Positions 1-5,593 of a stretch of 5,593 nucleotides of DNA are shown here, piece by piece (the first letter of the stretch is position 1; every line of letters starts with the position of its first letter). The position numbers and the translations under genes are program-made. Source of the stretch: Candidatus Methylomirabilota bacterium (GTDB lineage Bacteria > Methylomirabilota > Methylomirabilia > Methylomirabilales > JACQHM01); assembly GCA_016199025.1 (NCBI GenBank), contig JACQHM010000045.1:1-5593 (forward strand), in the 5' to 3' direction. The notes beneath the pieces are model-generated. The model was given only the letters and a program-made list of their open reading frames with translations. It was not told the DNA's origin and ran no database searches.

Positions 1-143
1 AACCAGAGCCAATCGGTGTAGAAGGGGACGGCCTGGGCAAGGAGGATAAAGAGGATGAACAAGAGGATAAGGGGAGCGAGGACCCTTCCCCTCCGGTCCA
101 CGGTTTCCACCGATTGCCACAGCTTCCGCTTTCGCTTGAACAT
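1..143 (-). CDS. UPF0182 family (COG1615) large membrane protein, N-terminal fragment
   Basis: Reading the minus strand from ATG at 143-141 gives 47 codons with no stop before the window edge, so only the N-terminus is present. The protein starts with a strongly basic stretch (MFKRKRKLWQ), followed by a hydrophobic helix at about residues 21-39 (VLAPLILLFILFILLAQAV). It then reaches FYTDWLW, which matches the 'TDWLWF' signature just after the first membrane helix in UPF0182 proteins. Members of that family are usually about 900-1000 residues, with several N-terminal membrane helices and a large extracytoplasmic part. Their function is not established. The start is well supported: a textbook AGGAGG (150-155 on the complement) lies 6 bases before the ATG. 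The gene is divergent from everything else in the window. The family call rests on one short motif plus the hydrophobic pattern, so it is good but not certain. Confidence 0.8.
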   Translation of the reverse strand, partial: MFKRKRKLWQSVETVDRRGRVLAPLILLFILFILLAQAVPFYTDWLW

Positions 144-159
144 CTTTCTCCTCCTGTTC

Positions 160-180
160 TAAGGTTGTACCCAAACCTTA
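160..180. promoter_or_regulatory. 7-bp inverted repeat, possible operator in the divergent intergenic region
   Basis: TAAGGTT (160-166), a 7-base centre, then AACCTTA (174-180) form a perfect inverted repeat. It lies between the candidate -10 box and the Shine-Dalgarno of the minus-strand UPF0182 gene. A dimeric repressor site placed there would block transcription start. The arms are short and only one copy is seen, so chance is a real alternative. No regulator gene is in the window. Confidence 0.3.
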
Positions 181-204
181 CCGGCAAAGGGTGGCCGAAG
201 TCAA
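175..204 (-). promoter_or_regulatory. Candidate sigma70-type promoter for the UPF0182 gene
   Basis: On the minus strand, TTGACT (204-199) is a 5/6 match to a -35 box. It is followed after 18 bases by TAAGGT (180-175), a weak 3/6 match to a -10 box. The spacing and position, about 32 bases from the start codon, are plausible, but the -10 is poor. This is inference from pattern only. The element overlaps the inverted repeat at 160-180. Confidence 0.25.
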
Positions 205-389
205 CTGAAATCGGCAGGGTCATTCTTCGGCATGACGATGGTCAATGGGCCTGGACATCCACGGATGATCGCGCCTGCTCCTGGGGTAGCGAAAGCCCTT
301 GCAGGGAGCGGGGGGTGCGTGGTAACGTTATGGACAAGGGGGGGTTGGTGGAACATCCCTTGGGTGAGAAGGGAGGCCCTGATCATACG

Positions 390-854
390 ATGATAAGCTT
401 CAATCAGATCCTGCCCGAGCTGTACGTAGGATCATTTCCTGAGACCTCCGCAGACATCGAGGCGTTAAAGATCCGTTGCTCTATCACTGCCGTCCTGAAC
501 CTCCAAAGCGATGAGGATCTTCGGGAGAGGGGCTTAGCTTGGCCGATCCTGGCTGGTTACTACCGGGCCAGAGGCATCGAGGTCAGGCGGTTTGCCATGA
601 GAGACGGGGACCCGGAGGATCAAAGGTTGAAGCTTCCTGATGCGGTCCATACGCTTGCAACCCTTTTATCCTCTGGTCATACCGTGTACCTCCACTGCAA
701 CGCCGGGCTGGGCCGTTCGCCTTTGGTGGCGATGGCCTATCTCCACTGGTACCGAGGTCGGCCCCTGGCTGAGGCCGTTGAGCACGTCCGGGAGCGTCGT
801 CCGGGTTGTGTGCCGTACGTCCACTTGCTCTTGGATGGGAGGAAGGGTCCATAG
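390..854 (+). CDS. Dual-specificity protein phosphatase, laforin/SEX4-like
   Basis: This is a 154-residue cysteine phosphatase. The active-site P-loop HCNAGLGRS is at residues 102-110, with nucleophile Cys103 and phosphate-binding Arg109. A general-acid candidate Asp72 or Asp74 sits in RDGDPEDQR (71-79), about 30 residues upstream of the Cys, as the family requires. P-loops of the form CxAGxGR are typical of glucan phosphatases (laforin has CNAGVGR). The segments 'VLNLQSDEDL', 'RDGDPEDQRLKLPDAV' and 'YLHWYRG' resemble the core of plant SEX4/LSF2. It has no carbohydrate-binding module and is about the length of a bare catalytic domain, with no signal peptide, so it is probably cytosolic. Its substrate could be phosphorylated glucan or a phosphoprotein; the sequence does not decide. 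The ATG at 390 was chosen because the domain begins there and GGGAGG lies at 371-376, although the 13-base spacing is long. The in-frame ATG at 330 would add 20 non-conserved residues. The next gene follows after 11 bases, so the two are probably cotranscribed. Confidence 0.85.
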   Translation: MISFNQILPELYVGSFPETSADIEALKIRCSITAVLNLQSDEDLRERGLAWPILAGYYRARGIEVRRFAMRDGDPEDQRLKLPDAVHTLATLLSSGHTVYLHCNAGLGRSPLVAMAYLHWYRGRPLAEAVEHVRERRPGCVPYVHLLLDGRKGP

Positions 855-865
855 AGGAGGGTGCC

Positions 866-1123
866 ATGCCGGAAGAAAGGATCGGCAGGGTGACGGAGTA
901 TTTTGCCAGGATCGGGGTGGCTGGCATTCAGATCACCGATGGGACCTTGCGGGTTGGGGACACGATCCACATCAAAGGGCACACCACCGACTTCCAGCAG
1001 ACGGTGGACTCGATCCAGGTCGAGCACCGGGCTGTTCAGGAAGCAGGGCCGGGAACCTTCATCGGCGTGAAAGTGAGGGACCGGGTCCGGGAGCACGATG
1101 TCGTGTACAAGGTGGTGGGGTGA
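866..1123 (+). CDS. Freestanding EF-Tu domain-2-like beta-barrel protein (translation elongation factor-like)
   Basis: This is an 85-residue protein beginning MPEERIGRVTEYF. It follows the layout of the translation-factor domain-2 barrel: a 'GRVTEYFARIGVAGIQI' strand pair, then 'DGTLRVGDTIHIKGHTTDFQQTVDSIQVEH', and near the end 'GPGTFIGVKVRDRVREHDVVYKV'. The 'L+VGDTI++KG' turn and the 'G..IG+KV' strand are the signature elements of this barrel in EF-Tu and related GTPases. There is no GTPase domain, so it cannot act as an elongation factor by itself. Small proteins of this type occur as conserved single-domain genes in bacteria and archaea, and their function is not known. The start is clear: AGGAGG at 855-860 lies 5 bases before the ATG, and longer in-frame versions would overlap the phosphatase gene. 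It starts 11 bases after the phosphatase stop, which indicates one transcription unit. Confidence 0.85.
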   Translation: MPEERIGRVTEYFARIGVAGIQITDGTLRVGDTIHIKGHTTDFQQTVDSIQVEHRAVQEAGPGTFIGVKVRDRVREHDVVYKVVG

Positions 1124-1315
1124 GGGGTCCTGGGCGTCACCTCATGGATGGCTGATGCAAGGCTTCCGACTTTCGATTCTGGGGGACATCCTCTGGCGTT
1201 TCTTCACGATCCCCTCGCCCGCCCGAACCCTTTGGCTGTCCTCAGCTCCTCTCGGTGCCTCACCAGAGCAGGTCGTCTCGACGTTTGTGAACCCCTTTTG
1301 GGAAGGAATCAGGCA

Positions 1316-2629
1316 ATGAGACTCGTGAGGCCGCTCACTGTTCAAGGTTCGACGTTTCTTGCGAAAGGCACCACGCGACTGGGATGCCGAAGGCCGAGCG
1401 TCGAACGTCTTTGGTTGCTCGTCCCAGTCTTGATCGGTGCAGCCCTTCTTGTGATCGGGTGCTCTCAGGAGAAGCCAGCCAAGGCGGCCGCCAATCCTGG
1501 CGGTGAGCCGGTGATCCGGATCACGGCCGCCCCGGTGGTGGCGCGGGATGTCCAGCGGACGGTCGAGATGGTCGGGACCCTCATCCCCTATGACGAGGTG
1601 GCCGTGAGCAGCGAGGTCGAAGGGATTGTCGAGAAACTCACCGTGCGCTTAGGCGACCGGGTCAAGAAGGGGGACCTCCTGGTCCGGCTTGATCAGCGGG
1701 AGGCTCGATTGAACCTGGAACAGGCTGAAGCGAGCCTCGTCGCCGCACGGAAGGCCCTGGATCGGTCAAAGATGACAGCCGAAGTGAGCCGCGCGAACAT
1801 CGAGCGGGCCAAGGCCTTGGTCGAGGACGCGAGGGTGAACCTGAAGCGCTTTGAGGACCTCCTGGCCGAGGGGGCCGTCTCGGCCAGCCAGCGGGATTCG
1901 GCCAGGACCCAGTACGATGTGGCGGTCGCTTCGCTCCGATCGGCCGAGGCCCAGTATGAGAGCGATTTGGAGAATATGCGGAACGGCGAGGCCCAGGTCG
2001 ATCGCGCCAGGGCCGCCGTGGAGTTCGTGAGGAAGAAGCTCCAGGACACGGAGATCCTGGCTCCGATCACAGGGGCGGTAAGGAAGCGGATCGTCGAGGT
2101 GGGTGAAGCGGTGAAGGAGCGGACGCCCCTGGTGGCCCTCGTAAATGTCGATCCTCTGAAGCTTCAGGGAACGGTTCCCGAGCGATACGCCCCTCAGGTG
2201 AAGATCGGCCAACAGCTCCAGGTGCGGGTCGAGGCCTATCCTGATCGGACATTTCCCGGTGTGATCGAGCGGATCAGTCCATCTGTTGATGTCGAGACCC
2301 GCTCCCTCACCGTCGAGGCGAGGGTCCCGAACCCCCAGGAGCTGTTGAAGTCTGGCTTCTTCGCCAAGGCCCTCGTCGTCACGAAGGAAGAGAAGGGGGT
2401 GCCGTTCATCCCCGAGCAGGCCCTCTACTACTTCGTGGGGATCACCAAGGCCTTCGTCATCACCGATGGCAAGGTTCAGGAGCGCCAGGTGAAGACGGGC
2501 TTGAGGGAAAATGGGATGGTGGAGATCGTCGAAGGAGGCTTAACGCCGGGGGAAAGGGTTGCCACCTCCTCTTTGAGCCAACTCTTCGACGGGGCGAAGG
2601 TTCAGATGGTGGAGAGCGCCAAAAAATGA
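1316..2629 (+). CDS. RND efflux periplasmic adaptor (membrane fusion protein), lipoprotein
   Basis: This is a 437-residue adaptor of the AcrA/MexA type. In order: a signal segment with a hydrophobic run (about 34-48) ending in LLVIGC, with lipobox Cys49; the first lipoyl-like half (about 95-126, 'VSSEVEGIVEKLTVRLGDRVKKGDLLVRLD'-type motif); a long alpha-hairpin coiled coil (about 127-244, rich in Ala, Glu, Arg and Lys); the second lipoyl half (about 247-281, 'ILAPITGAV' then 'VGEAVKERTPL'); a beta-barrel (about 282-356); and a membrane-proximal domain to the C-terminus. It should be lipid-anchored in the inner membrane and bridge the pump to an outer-membrane channel. ATG 1316 was chosen for GGAAGGA at 1301-1307, 8 bases upstream. 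The in-frame ATG at 1148 would put 56 unrelated residues before it. Even so, 33 residues precede the hydrophobic core, which is long for a lipoprotein signal, so a downstream non-ATG start is possible. The RND permease lies downstream across a 148-base repeat. Confidence 0.93.
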   Translation: MRLVRPLTVQGSTFLAKGTTRLGCRRPSVERLWLLVPVLIGAALLVIGCSQEKPAKAAANPGGEPVIRITAAPVVARDVQRTVEMVGTLIPYDEVAVSSEVEGIVEKLTVRLGDRVKKGDLLVRLDQREARLNLEQAEASLVAARKALDRSKMTAEVSRANIERAKALVEDARVNLKRFEDLLAEGAVSASQRDSARTQYDVAVASLRSAEAQYESDLENMRNGEAQVDRARAAVEFVRKKLQDTEILAPITGAVRKRIVEVGEAVKERTPLVALVNVDPLKLQGTVPERYAPQVKIGQQLQVRVEAYPDRTFPGVIERISPSVDVETRSLTVEARVPNPQELLKSGFFAKALVVTKEEKGVPFIPEQALYYFVGITKAFVITDGKVQERQVKTGLRENGMVEIVEGGLTPGERVATSSLSQLFDGAKVQMVESAKK

Positions 2630-2760
2630 TAGAGATAGAGACAGCGACAGAGATAGAGACAAAAACAAAGACAAGAACAAAGATAGTTAGAGAACTGAAT
2701 CCTTCTCTGTCTCTATCTCTATCTCTGTCTTCCTCTCTATCTCTGTCTCTGTCTCTGTCT
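2630..2760. repeat. Inverted pair of imperfect hexamer arrays (YAGAGA)n / (TCTCTR)n
   Basis: The left array (2630-2689) is a run of six-base units of the form TAGAGA or CAGAGA: TAGAGA, TAGAGA, CAGCGA, CAGAGA, TAGAGA, and then decayed units such as CAAAAA, CAAAGA, CAAGAA and CAAAGA. The right array (2704-2760) is the complement in opposite orientation: nine units of TCTCTG or TCTCTA with one variant (TCTTCC), plus a half unit. The longest exact inverted match is 17 bp, GATAGAGATAGAGACAG (2628-2644) with its complement at 2707-2723, and other registers also pair (for example 2646-2659 with 2716-2729). A transcript could therefore fold into a long, slippable hairpin. The array fills the gap between the adaptor stop and the pump start. 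Such tracts are prone to replication slippage. The right arm is much better preserved than the distal part of the left arm. Confidence 0.95.
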
Positions 2761-2777
2761 GGGTGGGGGCTATTGAG

Positions 2778-5593
2778 ATGTCGTTACCCGAGATCTGTAT
2801 CAAGCGGCCCGTCTTTGCCACGATGCTGATCTTTTCCCTGGTCGTCCTGGGGGCAGCCTCGTTCGGCAGTCTGGGCCTCGATCTCTTTCCTAAGGTGGAC
2901 CTTCCCACCATCACCATCACCACGCGTCTCCCGGGGGCCAGCCCCGAGGAGATCGAGACCCAGATCACCAAAAAGATCGAGGAGGTCGTGAACACCATCA
3001 GCGGCCTCGATGAACTCAGGTCTACCACCATCGAGGGGCAGTCCCAGGTCCTGGCGGTCTTTGTCCTGGAGAAGGACGCCGATGTGGCGGCCAATGAGGT
3101 CCGGGACAAGGTGGCCACTGTCGTCGGCGAGTTCCCTCCCGGCACCGAGTCTCCGATCATCGAGAAGTTCGACCCTGATGCGGCCCCCATCATGGCCGTG
3201 GTGGTCTCGGGGAAGCGTTCGCCCCGGGAGATCACCGAGATCGCCGATAAACGGATCAAACGGCAACTGGAAACGGTGAAGGACATCGGGGCGATCACGC
3301 TGGTGGGTGATCGGAAGCGGGAGGTCCAGGTCTTCGTGGACCCCGACAAGCTCACCGCTTACAACCTTTCCATCCAGCAGGTGAAAGAGGCCTTACGGCG
3401 TCAGAATATCGAGGTCCCCGGCGGGCGGATCACCTGGGAGGCCAGCGAGCAAGGTCTCCGGACCTTAGGGCGGATCGAAAGGGTGGAGGACTTTAACGAC
3501 CTGATCGTCGCCGACTACAAGGGGGCGCCGGTCCGGTTGAAGGACATCGGCCGGGTGGTGGACGGGGAGGAAGAGCCCCGGACCCTTTCCCGTTTAGATG
3601 GTCAGAACGCCATCTCTCTCTTGATCAGGAAGCAGTCCGGGACCAATACGGTCCAGGTGGTGGATCGGGTCAAGGCGAAGCTCCAGGCGATCCAACGGGC
3701 CCTTCCGCCTGACATCCAGCTCCAGGTCGTCCGGGACCAGTCCCGGTTCATCCGGAGGACCATCGAGGAGGTGCAGGACCACCTGATCCTTGGCGGCCTC
3801 CTGGCCAGCCTGATCGTGGCTCTCTTCATTGGACACTTAAGGCTCAAAGAGAAGGTGGTCCTGGGAGGCATCTTCGGCGCCGTCGCCCTGGCGTTCTTCA
3901 AAGGGGATCCGGCCCTCCTGTTGAAGGTGAGCATCCTCTGCACCCTCACCACCTTTGTCTTTTTCCTTATGGTGAAGAGACTCCGGCCGGCCTTTATCGC
4001 GGCTCTCTCCATTCCGGCCTCCATCATCGCCACCTTCACCGTCATGCGGTATGCCGGGTTCACCCTGAACAACTTGACCATGCTCGGCCTCGCCCTCTCC
4101 ACCGGGATTGTCATTGATGATGCCATCATCGTTCTGGAGAACATTTTCCGCCACATGGAGGAAGAAGGACGATCTCCAAGGGAAGCGGCCGTGACCGGGA
4201 CTAAAGAGATTGCCCTGGCCGTCATGGCAACGACCCTGTCCCTGGTGGTGATCTTCCTCCCGGTCGCCTTCATGGGCGGCCTCGTTGGACGGTTCTGGAA
4301 TAGCATGGGCCTGACGGCCACCTTCGCCATCATGATCTCCCTGTTGGTGGCCTTCACCCTGACCCCTATGCTCAGCTCCCGGATGCTGACGGCGGCCACA
4401 AACGGGAGGGCTGAAGCCCTCCCCTACGGGCCTGGTAGGGGTGGGGTTGATCCCCACCCGTATCAGGCGGCCTCCAAGGCGACAGGCTTCTACGCCCTCC
4501 TGGAGCAGGGGTATGAGAGGCTTCTTGTCTGGTGTCTGAAACATCGGGCCATCGTCCTCCTCCTCTCCCTCATTGTGTTCCTCTCGACCTTCTGGCTCTT
4601 CACGTTCATGCGGACTGAACTGGTCATCAGCGATGACATGAGTGAGTTCGAGGTCCTCGTGGAGACCCCGCCCGGTTCCTCCCTGGAGCGGAGCGATCAG
4701 ATCCTCCAGCAGATCGAGGCGGACCTGAAAACGATCCCCGAGGTCACCCACCTCTTCACGACTATCGGGGTGAAAGGTCTGTACCGTTCCAGCGTCAACG
4801 ACGCCTCCATTTACGTGGCCCTGAAGCACCTCCGGGAGCGGAAGCGGAGTCAGGCAGCGATCATGCGGCAGGCGCGGACGCTTCTGAAGAAGTACCCCGA
4901 TCTTCGGACCAGCGTCCAGCAGATCAGCCTCGTCCAGGGTGGGGGGTTCCGGCAGACCGACTTCAACATGATCCTCAGGGGCCCCGACCTCCAGAAACTG
5001 GACGAGTACTCGCAGACCATCATCAAGCGATTAAGCGCCATCCCAGGCTTTGTGGACGTGGACACCGCCCAGGTCCAACGGCAGCCGGAGGTCCAGGTCC
5101 GGATCGATCGGAAGAAGGCATCGGATCTCGGGGTCAGCGTCGAGGCCGTCGCGTTAAGCCTCCGGACCATGATCGGGGGGGAAAAGGTCACGTTCTTCCG
5201 AGAGGGGGGGGAGCAGTACGACGTCCGCCTCCGATTGCTGGCCGACTACCGGAAGGACCAGGGTGTCATTTCCCAACTGACGATCCCTGCAAGAGATGGC
5301 CATCTGGTGAAGCTGAACAATGTCACGGCCCTGGAAACGGGACGGAGCCCCGGCCAGATCGACCGCTACACCCAGGAACGTCAGATTATGATCGTCTCCA
5401 ACCTTTATGGGAAAACGCTAGGAGAGGTCACTCCCCTGGCAGGCGGCGTCGTTAAGGAACTCCATCTCCCCCCGGGGTATGGGACGATCAATATCGGGCG
5501 GAGCAAGATCATGGAGGAGGCCTTTAGAAACTTCATCATGGCCTTCTTCTTGAGCCTCGCCTTCATCTACATGGTCCTGGCCGCCCAGTTCGA
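2778..5593 (+). CDS. RND efflux transporter permease (HAE/AcrB-type), 3' end outside window
   Basis: The reading frame is open for 938 codons to the window edge. It is an AcrB/MdtB/MdtC-type inner-membrane pump that exchanges protons for exported compounds. Landmarks: 'IKRPVFATML' and TM1 (about 11-30); the first periplasmic porter region (about 31-335); TM2 (about 337-354); TM4 with the proton-relay pair Asp447-Asp448 in 'GIVIDDAIIVLENIFRHME'; TM5 with 'LPVAFMGG'; TM6 ending 'LTPMLSSRML'; TM7 (about 590-610); the second porter region (about 611-915); and TM8 starting at about 916. Two insertions are unusual. Residues 356-402 add a hydrophobic hairpin between TM2 and TM3. Residues 541-565 are encoded by a palindromic doublet in the TM6-TM7 linker. 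The Asp pair lies about 40 positions later than in AcrB (407/408), consistent with the first insertion. The ATG at 2778 has only a weak GGGTGGGGG (2761-2769) as ribosome site. It is an operon partner of the adaptor. The substrate cannot be read from the sequence. Confidence 0.96.
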   Translation, partial: MSLPEICIKRPVFATMLIFSLVVLGAASFGSLGLDLFPKVDLPTITITTRLPGASPEEIETQITKKIEEVVNTISGLDELRSTTIEGQSQVLAVFVLEKDADVAANEVRDKVATVVGEFPPGTESPIIEKFDPDAAPIMAVVVSGKRSPREITEIADKRIKRQLETVKDIGAITLVGDRKREVQVFVDPDKLTAYNLSIQQVKEALRRQNIEVPGGRITWEASEQGLRTLGRIERVEDFNDLIVADYKGAPVRLKDIGRVVDGEEEPRTLSRLDGQNAISLLIRKQSGTNTVQVVDRVKAKLQAIQRALPPDIQLQVVRDQSRFIRRTIEEVQDHLILGGLLASLIVALFIGHLRLKEKVVLGGIFGAVALAFFKGDPALLLKVSILCTLTTFVFFLMVKRLRPAFIAALSIPASIIATFTVMRYAGFTLNNLTMLGLALSTGIVIDDAIIVLENIFRHMEEEGRSPREAAVTGTKEIALAVMATTLSLVVIFLPVAFMGGLVGRFWNSMGLTATFAIMISLLVAFTLTPMLSSRMLTAATNGRAEALPYGPGRGGVDPHPYQAASKATGFYALLEQGYERLLVWCLKHRAIVLLLSLIVFLSTFWLFTFMRTELVISDDMSEFEVLVETPPGSSLERSDQILQQIEADLKTIPEVTHLFTTIGVKGLYRSSVNDASIYVALKHLRERKRSQAAIMRQARTLLKKYPDLRTSVQQISLVQGGGFRQTDFNMILRGPDLQKLDEYSQTIIKRLSAIPGFVDVDTAQVQRQPEVQVRIDRKKASDLGVSVEAVALSLRTMIGGEKVTFFREGGEQYDVRLRLLADYRKDQGVISQLTIPARDGHLVKLNNVTALETGRSPGQIDRYTQERQIMIVSNLYGKTLGEVTPLAGGVVKELHLPPGYGTINIGRSKIMEEAFRNFIMAFFLSLAFIYMVLAAQF
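4391..4472. repeat. REP-like palindromic doublet (REPIN/BIME type) inserted in frame in the RND gene
   Basis: Two hairpins lie back to back. Reading the minus strand, GTAG (4427-4424) leads into GGGAGGGC-TTCA-GCCCTCCC (4423-4404), an 8-bp perfect stem. Reading the plus strand, GTAG (4435-4438) leads into GGGTGGGG-TTGAT-CCCCACCC (4439-4459), also an 8-bp perfect stem. The plus-strand stem can extend outward to 4431-4446 pairing with 4452-4467, with one G-G mismatch and one G-T pair. Only 7 bases (4428-4434) separate the inward-facing CTAC and GTAG. A GTAG foot plus a GC-rich hairpin, in inverted pairs, is the known form of REP elements mobilised by RAYT (Y1) transposases. GGCGGCC occurs at 4391-4397 and again at 4466-4472, exactly 75 bp apart. 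Removing one period would restore a continuous, shorter linker. That the doublet is mobile in origin is inference. Confidence 0.75.

Noticed and set aside
114..389. In-frame upstream extension of the phosphatase starting at ATG 114
   Set aside because: It would overlap the start of the divergent UPF0182 gene and its ribosome site, and the added residues have no domain character. The catalytic domain begins right after ATG 390.
640..1155. 171-residue open frame overlapping the phosphatase and EF-Tu-like genes
   Set aside because: It is out of frame with two well-supported genes, and its Trp/Gly/Arg-rich composition is typical of a shadow frame.
1148..1315. Upstream start for the adaptor at ATG 1148
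   Set aside because: It would bury the lipoprotein signal behind 56 extra residues with no family resemblance. ATG 1316 has a better ribosome site.
1347..1406. Inverted repeat GTTCGACG (1347-1354) / CGTCGAAC (1399-1406) near the adaptor start
   Set aside because: Eight-base arms 44 bases apart within the signal-peptide coding region are easily due to chance, and no supporting element was seen.
2630..2760. CRISPR array
   Set aside because: The units are contiguous hexamers with no unique spacers, and the array inverts halfway.
4404..4467. Rho-independent terminator inside the RND gene
   Set aside because: The hairpins are GC-rich but no T-run follows on either strand, and the reading frame continues intact through them.
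2687..4829. Long open frames on the minus strand opposite the RND gene (for example 2687-3355, 3602-4399, 3837-4829)
   Set aside because: They lie wholly or mostly antisense to a clear RND permease. Their translations are rich in His/Asp/Gly/Arg or Arg/Thr with no recognisable domain, as expected from the complement of GC-rich codons.
2778..5593. RND gene as a pseudogene or frameshifted gene because of its insertions
   Set aside because: I translated all 938 codons by hand. There is no in-frame stop, and conserved motifs stay in the same frame on both sides of both insertions.

Overview
The window looks like chromosome from a GC-rich, Gram-negative bacterium. It carries the adaptor lipoprotein and the inner-membrane pump of a tripartite RND efflux system, which only makes sense with an outer membrane. 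The gene mix (UPF0182 membrane protein, a freestanding EF-Tu domain-2-like protein, a glucan-phosphatase-like dual-specificity phosphatase) would fit an environmental lineage such as Desulfobacterota, Nitrospirota or a relative. That placement is an impression, not something the sequence proves.

Layout. Bases 1-143 (minus strand) hold the first 47 codons of a UPF0182-family membrane protein that runs off the left edge. A 246-base divergent intergenic region (144-389) follows, with a candidate minus-strand promoter overlapping a 7-bp inverted repeat. Plus-strand genes then run to the right edge. A 154-aa laforin/SEX4-like phosphatase (390-854) is followed after 11 bases by an 85-aa EF-Tu domain-2-like protein (866-1123), so these two are probably one transcription unit. 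Bases 1124-1315 hold no gene I can support and no clear terminator or promoter. Next come the periplasmic adaptor lipoprotein (1316-2629) and the RND permease (2778 to the right edge, 938 codons present and the 3' end missing). No outer-membrane channel gene is in view.

Three structures are out of the ordinary. (1) The 148-base gap between adaptor and pump is almost entirely an inverted pair of imperfect hexamer arrays, (YAGAGA)n then (TCTCTR)n, able to form a long hairpin just before the pump gene. (2) The pump gene contains, in frame, a back-to-back pair of palindromes, each preceded at its 5' foot by GTAG. This is the layout of a REP doublet (REPIN/BIME), and it sits in a 75-bp (25-codon) unit bounded by GGCGGCC direct repeats. 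It adds about 25 residues to the cytoplasmic linker between TM6 and TM7. (3) The pump also has about 47 extra residues between TM2 and TM3 that read as an additional transmembrane hairpin, which would give it 14 rather than 12 helices.

Functionally, adaptor and permease should work together as a proton-driven exporter of small molecules. The phosphatase and the EF-Tu-like protein form a separate small unit whose link to efflux is unknown.
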